Source of the DNA: Pogonophryne albipinna
Taxonomy: Eukaryota; Chordata; Actinopteri; Perciformes; Artedidraconidae
Assembly (NCBI GenBank): GCA_028583405.1
Contig: CM053259.1
Span: forward strand, 21,181,951 to 21,245,950
Direction of reading: 5' to 3'
DNA length: 64,000 nt
The position numbers and the translations under genes were made by a program. Below are positions 35,892 through 59,936 of this stretch, piece after piece. The first letter of the stretch is position 1, and each line of letters opens with the position of its first letter. Below the pieces are notes generated by a model, which was not told the origin of the DNA, ran no database searches, and saw only the letters and a program-made list of their open reading frames with translations.

Positions 35892-36967
35892 AGCTGACTA
35901 ATTCTCATACGATGGAGATAACTGCGGGTATGGCCTGTGTGAGTAATCTGCCTCCGTGTTCCCCGGTACTTTGGCTTCCTCTACTCCGACTTGGACAGAA
36001 GTCCTGCCCCCGGTCCCAGCTCAGGAATAATCACGTGTCAAGCTAGACAAACTGCACAACATCCGGTTATGCCTTAAAGGTAAAAACGTCTACTGGTCGC
36101 CTTAACACCATGTTTTGTAAATACATTTCAAGTTTAAAGGGCTGTTCAATATATGGCCATATGTCTGCGTAAGACACAAACGTACAATAATTTCTTAGAC
36201 AAATATTAAAAGCTTTTATTTTGAAATGGCACTGTGTCGTTCCTGTCACATCCTGCTTCTTTCGGGCTGACTTGATGCATTCAGGATTGAATGGGATAGT
36301 TTTTGGGCACCACGTATTGCTCTTGCGCAGTGCAGCCTCTGATATATGTCAACGTGGTAACGAAGGGGTCTCCATATACAGCTGCAGACACAACCCCCCT
36401 CTGGATCCACAATAACGAACACATCTGCACACGCCTCTTGAATGTAGTTAAACTGTAACAATGAGCAAAACACAAAGTTGGCCTTTAGTTGGTTTTGATA
36501 TGTTTCATTTTGTTGTGTTGCTGGGGTTCAGGAATTTAAAGGGGGTGCAGAGCAGGCAGGAATGTCTCTACGTGGCAGTGGGAGGGGCTGTACCCACCGG
36601 GGGTTCAATTATACTTATACTTTAAAGAGCTGTATTTCATTGGATTATATGCTCTTTGTCAGTCATAAATTAAAAATAAATGCAGTATAACTTTGCTCTT
36701 TGTCTAAAAAGTGCAGGAACTTCTCCATTAGTTATGATTTTATTGCATAAAGCTCAACACTCTGTCAAGTTTTTATTTGTAATGTAACAGGAAAGAACAA
36801 CAGCAGTGATTTACTTGTGATATAGTGGGAGGGGCAGCTCCAGCAGCCCTGCGCCCGGGGGTGGGGAGGCTGTGTCCGGATACGTGGTGGAACTTGAGGC
36901 GGTCCTAGAGACCCACGCACCCATCTTGGTTCATCCCAGCCCACCATTTACGCTTCCAAAGTTAAAA
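35892..36967. promoter_or_regulatory. Divergent intergenic promoter region between fkbp9 and crtap
   Basis: Only 1,076 bp separate the two start codons, so both promoters and 5' UTRs must lie here. A CACGTG E-box is at 36032-36037. GC-rich patches flank each gene (35940-36030 and 36820-36900), with a similar ggaggggc word at 36585 and 36829. I see no clear TATA box placed for either gene. Co-regulation is inference from geometry. Confidence 0.6.
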
Positions 36968-39900
36968 ATGGCACCCTCCACTTCTTCCCAAGTCTTCTCG
37001 GCGCTTTTACTCGCATTTTTCCTCTCTGTGGTGAACTCTCAGTATGAAAAGTACAGCTTCAGGAGTTTCCCCAGGCACGAGCTGATGCCCCTCGAGTCCG
37101 CTTACAAATACGCACTGGACCAGTACACGGGAGAGAAGTGGAAGGAGACGGTGGAGTACATGGAGGTATCTCTGCGGCTCTATCGGCTGCTGCGGGACAG
37201 TGAGGCCTTCTGCAACCTCAACTGCAGCTCCGTCAGGCTGGACGACGAGCAGAAGTTTGCGGAGTTTGCAGAGCTGCGGGCGTTTGGAAACGTTATGAAG
37301 AGGGCGCAGTGCCTGAAGCGATGCAAAGAGGGGTTGCCCGCTTTCAGACAGACCATGCCCAGCCGGGACACCATAGAAGAGTTTGAGAGGAGGGAGCCGT
37401 ACAAATACCTGCAGTTCGCCTACTTCAAAGTAAGGAAATGTCTTGAATGTGGGGTCAAGGGGCTTTAAACATGGCACTTGTGTGACTGTTTGTCAACCAT
37501 GGTGATGATGGCTTTCAGTGCATCCACACTTTCTATTTTAACGTCACTTTGTTTTTTCCTGAAACGTGTTCTGACGTCACTTACGTGCCACGGATACACA
37601 GGGGGGTCTGCTCTGCAAGAGGGGAGGTCCTGATCTTTCACATGTGAATGCTTGTGTTTTCTTGTCATTCCTATTAGGAAGTAAACAAACCCTAATAAAG
37701 ACATTTAAATGATCATCATCAACCCAACAAGGGATCTAGCCATCAAACACAGTTATTTTGATATTGCACCCTTCATAGACATTAGTCACCAAGGCTTGTA
37801 CAGTCAAAGAAATACATAAATACTTCAAGTAGTTCAGGTTTAAGATTAGGTTATGAATCAGTTTATTTAGAGCCCAACGTTGGCTCACATTAAGACTTAG
37901 GTTCAGTTGTCTTATTTGTATGTACAGATTATATACAAAGGTTTGACAAATTAACAGGAAAGGTTATATAGGCTGTAAATAGTGTATATTACTGTGCTAT
38001 TTCTTTGTTTTTGTCTCGTTTCTTTTTTTATTTGTCAATCAATTACTTTTTTGACTCTTGAGTAGATGTAATGTCCCTGTTTTTATCTATCTTAAAACCT
38101 GAATATTTGACTTGATATGACCTGATAATTGCCATAAAGTCATTAATTTCTAGAGAAGAAACACATCGACCCTCATCAACCTGTACTGATGAGCAAAACA
38201 TAAAATAGCGGTTTTACAATGTGTGTTTGTTTTATTACTTCCAGTCTGACAACCTGGCCAAGGCGGTGTCTGCTGCTCACACCTTCCTGCTGAAACACCC
38301 CGATGATGAGATGATGCAGAGGAACATGGCCTACTACAAGAGTATGCCCGGGTCTGAGGAACACCTCAAAGACCTGGAGACCAAATCCTATGAGGTATAA
38401 TAACAAAATCTTTAATTTGTATATAACTTTTCTAAATAGCTTACAACAAGGTTAACAAATGGCTTTACAATCGAACTGAAGAACAGCAACAATAACAACA
38501 TAAAATGTATTTATGAGTTAAAAGATGCAACACACAACAAACAGAGATAAAGAACCTTTGCAAAACTTTTCAAAATGGATTGAGAGCGATTCACTTAAAA
38601 GCCAGTCAACATGGTGTGTTTTTTGGAAAGGATTTAAAAGATTAAACTTATTTTGCAAGCCTAATTTCTGCAGGCGGTTGGTTCCAAAGTACAGTAGCCC
38701 TAATCAGTCTCTCACAGTCACAGTTTCAAATGTATTTTTTGATGATACACAAAATAAACATTAATTCCATTCTGTGTGTTATTGCAGACACTATTTGTGC
38801 GTGCGGTGCGGGCGTATAATGGGGAAAACTACCGCACTTCGGTGTCAGACATGGAGCTGGCTCTGCGGGACTTCTTCAAGGTCTACGACGAGTGTCTGGC
38901 TGCGTCCGAGGGTCCCAGAGACGTCAAAGACTTTAAAGACTTCTACCCCTCTATAGCTGGTCAGTTAACCTGCAGGGCCTTCGATCCTCCTGCTCTGTCC
39001 ATCTATTAGCGTGTTTCTCTTTTACTTCTAGATAAATGCCCCATTTTGCATCCGTCTTCTTTTTGTTATGGAATTAATCCTTTCTTCAACAGGTTTTCTG
39101 TTATGTCTAAGTTTAATCTTTATTTCTTAGCATCTTGTTTCTCATGTTGTTACTAATCTCTCTACAGATCACTACATTGAGGTCCTCGAGAGGAAGGTGA
39201 GGTGTGAAAGTGACCTGACGCCTGTCGTCGGGGGTTTCGTCGTTGATAATTTTGTGGCAACCATGTACCACTACCTTCAGTTCGCCTATTACAAATGTGA
39301 GTAGCATGTTGTTTCCTAAGATAAACTTATGTTTTATGACTTGTGATGAGAAGCCCTGGTTTAAGCTCTATAATTGTTGTGTTTTTAGTGAAGGACCTGA
39401 AGAACGCAGTACCATGTGCAGCCAGCTACATGCTCTTTGACCCCAAGGATGAAGTGATGAAGAATAACGTTGCCTATTACCAGTATCACAAGAAACCGTG
39501 GGAACTGACAGAGGAGGACTTCCTCCCCAGAACAGTATGAAATATTAATGACTTTAAATCTTTTTTCTCCAGTTCCATAGGTCCCAAGTTTGCTAGACAC
39601 AGATTAATCAAACAAGATATACCTGCTAATTAGTGAGCTTTCAGCATGGATCAACTACTGAACAGACCAAGCCTAGGGGCCCTATGTAAGGGACCCCCCA
39701 GGCTTTCTCCCACAAATGTCAGTCAATGAGACACGTACTAACCAGGAAGAGACTTGCACGACCTCAAAGAAACAACAACTATAAAAAGATACAAACAGCC
39801 TTAAAATTAATACAAATAGACACAAAGCAACTGCAAGGCAATGCATAGCGACTAAATGAAGGGGCAAATCATCCACAAACAAAACAAAAAAGACTACAAC

Positions 39901-41147
39901 ATGAGGTTTGTGTCTATAGATCCTATAGGAGAGGTGTTGGGGTCTTTTCGTGTCCATGCAACAATCTTCCAGTTCACAGTAACTCGAGGCAAAGAAGCGT
40001 ACTGATTTAATTAGGTCAAACGTTTTTTAAAAGGTTATCTTAGTATTTAAGGCAGTTAGATGAGAACATTGTACAGTAAATCTTGTTTGCTTAACAAATG
40101 TAAACAGAGAAAAAAATTGTTGCATGGCTCCATCTGGAGGGGGGGGGAATTGTTTCTAAGCTCACTAATTAACATTATTTTGTTTATTTAATCTGTACTA
40201 AAACAGAAGTGTGAGAACTGCAACTGTTGTTGTTCCTGGGGTTATGTGCATACTTCTCGGCCAGGCGCAGAGACGATGTGAGAGAAACAGTGTAGCACTT
40301 TACAGTCTATTTAATCAGCTAAGCTATCTGGCTGCTTCACGTTATTAGTTTATATTAAGAGACACACATGCCTGGGGAACCTTCTTAAATTATTTCTCAT
40401 TGTTATGCCTTTGGTTCACTATAACTCACATTTTGTCTGCTGTGCTCCTTTGTGTGTGCTACAGGAGGCGCTGCGGTACCACAATCAGACCTCTATGCAG
40501 TTAGGGATGTTGGAGTTCTCCAAACAGCGCCTGGTGAGCGACGATGAGGTGAGTGCCTTTGTTCAGCTGCATATTTGTATGTGTTAGTGCACCACATCAG
40601 GAGACCTTTAGCCAGTAATTAGGTTTTCTGTATTACACTGAAAGGGACACAGCTTGAAAAAAAGACCTGCATGATTCACGTGACATCATTTATAGTTTGG
40701 ATGAGGCTCTGTCCTCATGTAAATTATGTAAAAACCTGGGAACCTCCTGTCTGGTCACATGACACCCTGCAGTACAATGTGGACACTGTTCATCAGGTTA
40801 CAGTGTTACAGACGGCCATGAGGTGGCAGCATGACACTGGCTCTTCTTTAAACTATTATGATGCAGCACAAGGACTGTGGCAATTAGAGCAGCCCCACAT
40901 AAACCAGGATTACATGCTTTATGCGTTAAACACCATTCAGTTATTCACTGTAATCTCTTTAGTAATGCCAGGTATGAGAACTGTGTGAGGGAGGATTTAT
41001 GCTAATGTCCTTCAAACAGACCCTCCTGAGTGGATTTTCTTTATTTCTTTCTTATGTGTGTGTCTGCAGGGAGAGGTGTTTGAGTTTATAGATCAGTTCC
41101 TGGAAGTTGTGGAAGAACCCAAACTGGAAACTCCGCCTAAAATCTGA
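36968..41147 (+). CDS. crtap: CRTAP, cartilage-associated protein (collagen prolyl 3-hydroxylation complex)
   Basis: Seven exons encode 406 residues (human CRTAP is 401): 36968-37429, 38245-38394, 38788-38959, 39168-39296, 39389-39534, 40465-40548 and 41070-41147. The start at 36968 (aaaaATGg) gives a clean signal peptide ending SVVNS before [10 protein letters not shown]. An in-frame upstream ATG would add a non-signal extension and is rejected. Leprecan-family CxxxC motifs are present (CNLNC, CLKRC), as are the highly conserved texts [14 protein letters not shown] and [13 protein letters not shown]. As in CRTAP generally, there is no dioxygenase domain and no KDEL-type tail; the protein ends ETPPKI. 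In vertebrates CRTAP binds P3H1 and cyclophilin B in the ER and is needed for 3-hydroxylation of a collagen proline. Sequence favours CRTAP over its paralog P3H4. It is head-to-head with fkbp9 and convergent with susd5. Confidence 0.96.
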
Positions 41148-41429
41148 AACAAACAACAAAACAAAACCACACCTGCAAGTTTGTATTTATTTTGTTTTGC
41201 AAGAGTCTCTGACTGATCACTGTGTGTTAACCTGCAGATCGACATCCTGAGTTTTTTTTCCTATTTCCTTTTTTATGCACTAAACCTCCAGTTCAGTGGT
41301 TATGGACAATGGCTACATGATTTAAAGACAATGATAATAATAGAGATATTAATATTTTAACTCACTGTTTTATGGATATGTTCCTCCACTGTGAATCATG
41401 TATGTTGTTTGTCAAATGGTCATTTTTAC

Positions 41430-41435
41430 AATAAA
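41430..41435 (+). terminator. Polyadenylation signal of crtap
   Basis: AATAAA lies 283 bp after the crtap stop codon. It is the first canonical signal downstream. Confidence 0.7.
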
Positions 41436-41522
41436 AGGATAATATAACTTGCCAAACATCAGTCTTTTTGTTGTTATACTACAGATGCTGGTTTTCACGG
41501 TGTGGTCAATTGTAAAAATTAA

Positions 41523-42362
41523 AGGGTCCCTATTATGCTTTTTTGGAGTTTTCCCTCTCCAACACAAATAGTCAGGCTCAGTGGCGGCGCCAGATATTTA
41601 TTTTGGAGTGCTGTGGAGTAGCTTGACGTTTCATAGAGGGTGCTCAAACATTTAGGGTTTCCCATTAATGTACCGGTCACTACAGTGGAATTTTCTACTG
41701 CAACACTCCCCACGCAAATATACAGTGTGACAGTTACAATGAAGGCTCGAGGCATATAGGTGTAAGCAGGGGTAAAGTGCTATTTTTATAGATGGTGTGT
41801 GGACATCACATAGGGGGGTCCGGGGGCATGCTCCCCCGGGAAGATTTATTTTTAAATATTGAAGATAAAAGCATCAATCTGGTGCACTTTGAGAGCAAAA
41901 TGAAGAGATCTATGGATACATCTCTCAACACCCATATGAAACAGAACTGTAAACAGATTTACTATTTCTTTATGGATATTTTACAAATCACCCTTTTAAA
42001 CTTTATTCTTGTTTTACTGTCATATAGTATTTCATACCTGTTTTTCATTTATTCTCTTATTTTTTTATAACTATAGGCTAATGATCATATAAACGTGTGC
42101 CTCGGAAATAATTGTTTACATTAATGGTGACCAAAACGTTTGAGACCCACTGAGATAACACTGAGAGGGTCCTTTAGCTCACTGAATCTCTCTGTCTGAC
42201 AGGAGAGGCCTCTCCTCCACTTTGTTGTTGAAAAAACTCCTTATGGACATGGAAAAAACTCCTTATGGACATGAAGCTGGCTTCTGGTGCTAGCGAGCGT
42301 AGCACCAGAAGCTAACAACAACGATCTCCGGTACCGGTGCGTTCTCTCTCTCTCTCTCGCTT

Positions 42363-42444
<82 letters not shown>

Positions 42445-42985
42445 CCAAGCTTTAATGAAACACAGAGACCCAGACGTAATAGTACTGTACTGCATCATAT
42501 TATTTTCGAATCAATAATTTTTGAATTTATGATTTTATTTTATTTTGTATTTTTTTAATAGCCATTTTTCCTCCTGGTCTCTCGCGCCCCCCCTGGCATG
42601 CCTCTGCGCCCCCCAGGGGTGGCGCGCCCCCCACTTTGAGAACCACTGATGTAAATGGTCTGAAAGTTCCCTCCAGAGGGAGTTTCTATCCCCCATGCCT
42701 GAAACACCTCCATTGGACTCCTTTGTTTACTTCTGTAACAAAGTCACATCACTACCTAACACTTGCGCTTCTATTGGCTAGCGCTCCAACATTTGTACGT
42801 GATATGCTAAGGAGTAGAACATCTCTAAGCGGCCAGATAACCAATCAGAGCAGACTGGGCTCTGGTTTCAGACACAGGGTGAAAAGAGGTGCTGCAGCAC
42901 AGGAAGTACGAGACAAATAAAGACCTTTTTGAACATTAGCCAAATAAAATACAATTATGAAACCTGAACATTTGCATAATAGGGT
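41523..42985. mobile_element. MITE-like element with GGGTCC...ATTATGC ends, carrying nested insertions
   Basis: The ends GGGTCCCTATTATGC (about 41525) and GCATAATAGGGTCC (about 42974-42987) are inverted. The interior right part (attggctagcgctccaac and onward) is typical of a very common fish MITE. Between about 41580 and 42648 lie other repeats: a segment starting CAGTGGCGGCGCCAG, the block homologous to 14150-14447, a CA run, and an end reading GAGAACCACTG, a hAT-like terminus. The nesting is inferred. Confidence 0.6.
42364..42440. repeat. (CA)n microsatellite
   Basis: A pure CA run of about 77 bp. ORFs over it are repeat translations only. Confidence 0.97.
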
Positions 42986-42989
42986 CCAT

Positions 42990-44950
42990 AACACATTTAA
43001 AAAAACTTTTGCTTGAGAGCTGATTGCTCAATTCATCAAGTGAATAATACCGTTACAGTCCAATAATTTTTGACTGGAGTCTTCATACAGCAGGATGTTT
43101 GCAAGCGTCCTCCTGCTGAGCAGAGCGGCATGCAGAGAAAACACTGAGTTGTTTAATAATGTTTGAACATTGAGTCTCTGTGCAGTTTGTCACACATTGA
43201 TGTTAAAAACCCACAGGGGAACATTCTCGCTGTATTACTGTATCCCTCTGTGACTCTGCGTTCCTCTGCTGCCTGTATCCACCCGTCTCTTTTATTACCT
43301 GCTCTTCTCATTTACCAATGACTTCCTATTAGCTGCCTTCTTCTCTTGAAACATACTAAAACAAATTCTGAACATTTCTTCAACATATCACAAAGAAATC
43401 GGCGTATATGGCGGGAAGAGGGCACTTGTCTGAAACATAACATTAAAGGCTGATGGCAGGGGTAAAGGTCAAAGTTACACCTTTATACGAAAAAGTCAGT
43501 CACTTTCCCATAAAAAACTTATGTCAAACAATGAACAATAGGCCATGCTATTTGAGATCTACAAGCTGATCTTGCAAAAATTAAATTAGACACCAAAGTT
43601 CAAACCACATGTTTAGGAGTTTATTGGGAGAACACGTATACAGTACACATTTCATCCTGACATCACACACATCAGGCTGTTTGAGATGAAGAAGAAAAAG
43701 ACATGGAGAAATATTAGCATCATGTGAATGACAGAAACGCCCTTTACTTACTATCAAATTTGTGATTTTTGCATCACAACTCTCTCCATCTTCTTGATGA
43801 CCACTATTAGTCTAATTGAACATATGCAAAATGTGTGACCAGACAGTTCATTGCTAAATAATCTACAATCCATGATTTTGCGAGGACAACACTTGTGAGA
43901 TAAAGGGCAGTAAAGTATGGACATTTATATTGGAGTTTACTAGTAGTAGTAATCCACCGATGACAATTCAAAAATGTCTACCATAATCTCCAACTATTTC
44001 ACGACCCATGTATTACATCATTTTTTAAAGTACTTTAAGATCATGATGCACTTAAAAAAAAATCTAATAAAAGTTTGACTGTAGCAAAGAAAACGACATA
44101 CATTGTAATGTCTAAAGTCAACTGTGCTTGACTGTCTTTTTGAAGAAATAACGAACTGAAGTAGTGTTTAGAAGGTTATTTTAGTAGGGATTCATGTTTC
44201 ATTCATGTGAGGAATACAGACATTTAAAAAAGTAAGAAATATTTGTTATGAAATCAACAATAGTGGGTATTCACTTCCTCAAACAAACAAATCCTTATTT
44301 TATAACTAAACATGTTACTAAATAATACCATTTTAAAACAACTTTTTAGAAATCAGGTGAGACAATGGTGGAACATTGATGATTATTGATGACTGATGAC
44401 ACCAAGAAGTGCTTTGTCACCTAGGTTTGACATTTATTACAAGTAAAGCACCTCCTATTTAAGGTATTGCCAAGTAATTATTTGTGTAGTCTTTATACAT
44501 CACCAGAAATACAAACTCTAATATCTAAGTTCAAGCCCTCCTAATGCTATTTAATGTATTTACATTTGACTTTTGCTCTTAAGTGTTTGGCACAGTACGA
44601 AGACAGCGAGAAAGAATATCACTGATGATGCAGCTAGTACACTATGAAAATCTGAACTACGACTGGAGAGTTAACCACATGTATAAACATTGTGAAATTC
44701 TAACTACATTTGCTAACAGCGCAAATTTTCTGATGTCCCAAACATTTTAAATAAAACAGCGGTTATTAAAAGTCCAGTCGAGAAAACCCCTCTTAAAACT
44801 TTCATTCTGGTTTTTTATCTTAACAAACATAACAGAGCACGAGTATGAAGGTAAATTACATTGATGTAATTCAAAATATTGAATACCATATGAAAGATAT
44901 TACATGCGCCTGTTATTAACCCATATTAACCCAAAGTCAAAGGCCTACCT
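42990..44950. other. Intergenic region between crtap and susd5, no gene seen
   Basis: The segment is AT-rich with short ORFs only, none with neighbouring splice signals or recognisable domains. I see no repeat ends. Confidence 0.5.
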
Positions 44951-44952
44951 AC

Positions 44953-45635
44953 CAGTGGCGAACCGTCAGGGCCTTCAAGGTATTCAGAGAATACCCTGGA
45001 ACACTCAGATAAAACAAACAAAAAATCGATTTAATTATATAAATAAAATGTATATAAAATGAATAAATGAGAATCGTATCTGTGTTGTTGATCTGTAATA
45101 TTACAGTGTTACGTTGATTTGTTTGTCCTTGTCGGACCATGCACTACGCATTTCAGTGGTTTTGTGTTAGAAAAGAAAGCAACCAATCAGATCTTGTTCT
45201 GGGTCTCTGGGTAGAATATCCTTCAACCAAGGTATTCTACATCCTTGATCGAATGCCCTGGCCGTTGCACTGAATGAGAGCGTACGTTTGGACTGACAGT
45301 TTGATCAACCAATCAGATATTGATTTGTAGCCAATGGGCGTATTCTTTCAGAGTTTCCCTCAGTTCCAGGGTACTCTAGAAGGCCCGCTAGTTAACTGGC
45401 TCGAGACAGAGGATCTAGAATGAATGCGACGAAGCAATTCATGCCGTTTTATTGTTTTTAACGTTGAAATGACAAGTGCAACAGGTGAAGATGAAGTTTT
45501 TGCGGAATTGTTGTGAGTACCCTTTTCAAGACGACAATTCAGTGAAAAGACGGACATTATAATGTCTATATATAATGTTATAATGGGGGGGGGGGGGTCA
45601 GAAGGTCAAGTTGTGATAGACACGGTTCGCCACTG
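44953..45635. mobile_element. hAT-like non-autonomous element (683 bp)
   Basis: A perfect 14-bp terminal inverted repeat CAGTGGCGAACCGT begins at 44953 and its reverse complement ends at 45635. The flanks CTACCTAC and CTACATAT agree at five of eight positions, which fits a decayed 8-bp target duplication. No transposase is present. Confidence 0.75.
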
Positions 45636-45639
45636 CTAC

Positions 45640-46471
45640 ATATACTCAACAAATGTACACATTTTCACAAAACCGTCAGAAAGTGTAGGCTACTAACCTT
45701 AAAAGGAACAGTGAGTTCATGTGCATAAAATGATATGCACATGAAGCCAAAAATGGAGCAAGGGTAAATTAAAAAAGTATCCGCATCGTCCTGGCACTTA
45801 GGCCCATAGAGCATGCGCACTTGAGTTTCCCCCTAAGCCCCGCCTCTTTACTCTGTTATCCGCTCAGTCAAATGAATGAGAAAATAACACTGGATCGGAT
45901 TTAGCGCATTTTACTACTTTTAGACCCTCATGATTTATATAAGGGCCCTGAAAGTATACTCTGTAGTACTGGGTAGTTTATTTAGCTAAAATAAAAGGTT
46001 CAGTAATTTACAGATGTCTCTTTTCCAATGTGAAAATCAATGAGAAAAAGTCTATTGCAGCCAAATTGACATCACAGAAAATACAGCACTGTTCAGCCGC
46101 TGCGAACATTTGCTTTAACGGCCGGCGCACTTCCTGGGGGCTTGTTCCCTCCGAGATAGTGAGCCGTACCTCGCAATCTGCCAAGTTGCACCATCATGTT
46201 TCTACAGTAGCCTAGAAGGGACAAACCAAATTCCAGCTCTAGAGAGTGCCTTTCACTTGAAGTTCTCCAACTTTCTTGGAAATGGGAAGGGTGAACAGAG
46301 GGATATTTAGTTGCAATCTTCAACCTCAGCTTTAGATGGCACTAAATCCTATACACTTGTTCTTAAAGAAAATGAAATGTTACCATGGAGGCACCATGAT
46401 GTTTTATCTCTGTTTTGCCGTCAGCAAACACGACGTACCGCTGATTGGCAGATTGCATGCACCTGAGACAC

Positions 46472-46560
<89 letters not shown>

Positions 46561-47396
46561 ATGGGGATAACTCTGAAGTCTGGATGGCCTGCTGCTGTTC
46601 ATCCTTCAGCAGCCCCTTGTCAAAACCAACAGAGGCAGGAAGATTTTAAAATGTTTCATCTGCCATCCTTCTTTCTCACACCTTTCCCTCCATACCGCTC
46701 ACTCGACCCTCTCATATTTTTAACTATCATCCTCCTTTTTGTTCTTACTGATAACAAAAGAACCTTGTCTACATTTGGGACAACCTGCCCAAGTCTTCAG
46801 CGCTCTTGCCGTTGAATAACAAGTGGAATAAAGTTGTTATTTTTTCCAACACAGTTCTCAGGCAATCCGAGAGAGATTGGGATTTGGAAAAATCAAGAAA
46901 CACACAACTGAATAAGCAATAAACATCAATGAAGTCAACACAAATTGAACACAGAGAATCTTTAACCACAATGTCCAAGAGGCTGAAGTCTCAGTTCATA
47001 TATTCAGGCGGGCAGGCATGCCTTCTTGTGGTTTTCCTACATGGTTATTCCCTTTATAATATCCTTTTTCAGTTCCTGGAGTTGAGTCCAGCCCCTCTCC
47101 ACTTATCCAGCTAGATGTCAGAGATTTGAAAATATTGGGTAGGTACATCATAGATAGGTAAAAATCCTTAAAAACGATCTTGTTTCACTGTGTTAAACAT
47201 CAGTTCTTACTGCTTTGCTCAATTTTTCTTTTAACCACATTTTGCTCTTCAAAACAGGGCCCATCTCTTCATACCTATCCAAAATCTTCAGTTATTGATG
47301 AGTTTCTAGCAAGATGAAGGGCTGTGGTTCCCTCTTAAATTTCTCTGAATTTTTCCCTCCCTCCCAAATGTCTCTGCCCTCCATCATTGGTCGCCC
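45640..47396. other. Intergenic region and presumed susd5 3' UTR
   Basis: The segment contains a CA microsatellite at 46468-46559. The part next to 47397 is probably susd5 3' UTR, but I found no clear minus-strand AATAAA close to the stop. No other gene is visible. Confidence 0.5.
46468..46559. repeat. (CA)n microsatellite
   Basis: A CA run of about 92 bp with one CG interruption near its start. Confidence 0.97.
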
Positions 47397-57388
<9,992 letters not shown>

Positions 57389-57746
57389 CTTTTGGCACAA
57401 TCTCACTTTTTTATGTTGGAAAACGTGTCCAAAAAACTTCCACACGACTTGTGTGTGCACAGTCTTGCAGGTCAGAGAGCCGGTGGAGAGTCCTGCGGTG
57501 GACCGAGCGGCAGGTATGCTTGTTGACAGGTCCGGGTGATAACGGAAAGAAAACGGTGAGAGCGTCTCAAGAGCGAGGCGCAGTATATCTCCCCCAAATA
57601 CTCGCCCTCGCAAGCAGATGGAGCACCGGTGTGAAAACTCGCGTGTCCCTGTCAGTAAATACGTCACGGCTCAAAATCTTGAGGTTGGGCAAAGGGCGGT
57701 GAGAGAGAGAGAGACTGCCGGACTGCTCCTTTACAGAGGAAAGGTG

Positions 57747-57796
<50 letters not shown>

Positions 57797-57830
57797 CACC
57801 TTGTACAACGTAGGCTACCATTATATGAGG
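57389..57830 (-). promoter_or_regulatory. susd5 5' flank with GA repeat
   Basis: This is sequence upstream of the chosen susd5 start codon. It includes a GC-richer zone (57470-57620) that could hold the transcription start and a (GA)n run at 57703-57794. No TATA box is evident. GA runs can bind GAGA-type factors, but that is speculation here. Confidence 0.4.
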
Positions 57831-57839
57831 ACCTTGCAT

Positions 57840-58680
<841 letters not shown>

Positions 58681-58684
58681 ATTT

Positions 58685-59370
58685 TATTTATTTATTTAAT
58701 CGTTTATTTGGCAGGGACAATGCACAGTAATGAACATTTAAAACATTAAAATGCGTCAAGCGTAACAGTGCCAGATTTAGCTTTGAGCTCATTTCCACCC
58801 GCAGTCCCTCACATAAAACATTTAAGAAAATTACATTTTGCAAACATAGCAAAAACAAAATACATGATATGCAAAAAGTGCAAAAGAGCAAGAGCAGCAT
58901 ACACAAGTATTTATGACATGGTAATACAATATAGCAGCAATGACATATAAAGTGCAAGAGAAGAGCTACATAAAGTGCAAGAGGAGATACCCCTGTATTA
59001 AAGTGCATTTATCGATGATTGCACGGATGTTTGTTTCTCAACCATTCTTTGAGTTGACCTTTGACAATCCCGTATCTCAGTTGGGAGGCTATTCCACAAT
59101 GAGCTGCCTTTAATGGAAAGGACATTTTGTCCAAAAGTGGTCCGTCTACGGTGGAATTCACAGCCTCCTCTGGTTTCTGACCTAGTGCAGCGTCCAGTGT
59201 GTTTTTTGTGGATGAGTTCCCCTAAGGGAGGGGGGGCCAGTCCATGTAAACATTTATAAGTAAAGCACTTAAAATTGTCAAAGCTCAAGAAATTGTGTTT
59301 TTCAAGGATGGTACAGTGGTGATATGCATGGCTTTCTGTCAAACACCTTGTATAACACATCATATACAAG
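58685..59370 (-). mobile_element. CR1/Rex-like LINE 3' fragment
   Basis: The minus-strand ORF at 58998-59369 reads FKCFTYKCLHGLAPPPLGEL and then GSSLWNSLPTEIRDC, the C-terminal region of a fish CR1/L2/Rex-group LINE. The 3' end on the minus strand is tccctgccaaataaacg followed by an attaaataaataaat tail at about 58685. It is 5'-truncated. Confidence 0.7.
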
Positions 59371-59828
59371 AGAATAGTATTAGACTTTTCGTCCTCTAAG
59401 TGATTTTTTTGGGAATAACTATGATTTTACAAGCCACAAAAATGGAATATCTTAAAGCTGAGAGTTAATTCTTGAACTTGGAAACAGTGATTGATTAATC
59501 ATTTTCATTATTGATTAATCTTCTGAATTTCTTAATCAATTGTATTAACCTTCGGTCAATTTCTAATCTTATTTTATCGCATGCATTCAAGTCTTATAAA
59601 ATGTCTTTTCATGTTGGGTACGTGTTGGTGTTTATGGGGGAATCACTTTTGTATTTTAAATAGTTCTTCTATTCTGTGTCCCTGTTAAATCCATAGAGGT
59701 GAAAAAGTAAAAAAGGAGAGAAGATGACAAAATGAAAACATTTGTACAAAAGGACTTCTCCTGCTCGCTGCAATGGTAGAGGAGATTGTTGTGCTTTCGA
59801 AAAAGAGAAAACTACCAGTGGACAGGAA

Positions 59829-59936
<108 letters not shown>

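Noticed and set aside
36872..36967. Upstream in-frame start extending crtap by 32 residues
   Set aside because: The extension is not hydrophobic and would bury the signal peptide; the ATG at 36968 directly precedes it.
36968..41147. Identification as P3H4 (SC65) rather than crtap
   Set aside because: The mature N-terminus ([20 protein letters not shown]) and the linkage to susd5 fit CRTAP; the adjacency to an FKBP gene alone had suggested the P3H4/FKBP10 pair.
57389..57667. Upstream in-frame extension of susd5 exon 1
   Set aside because: It would place about 90 residues before the signal peptide core; the start at 57388 gives a normal signal peptide.
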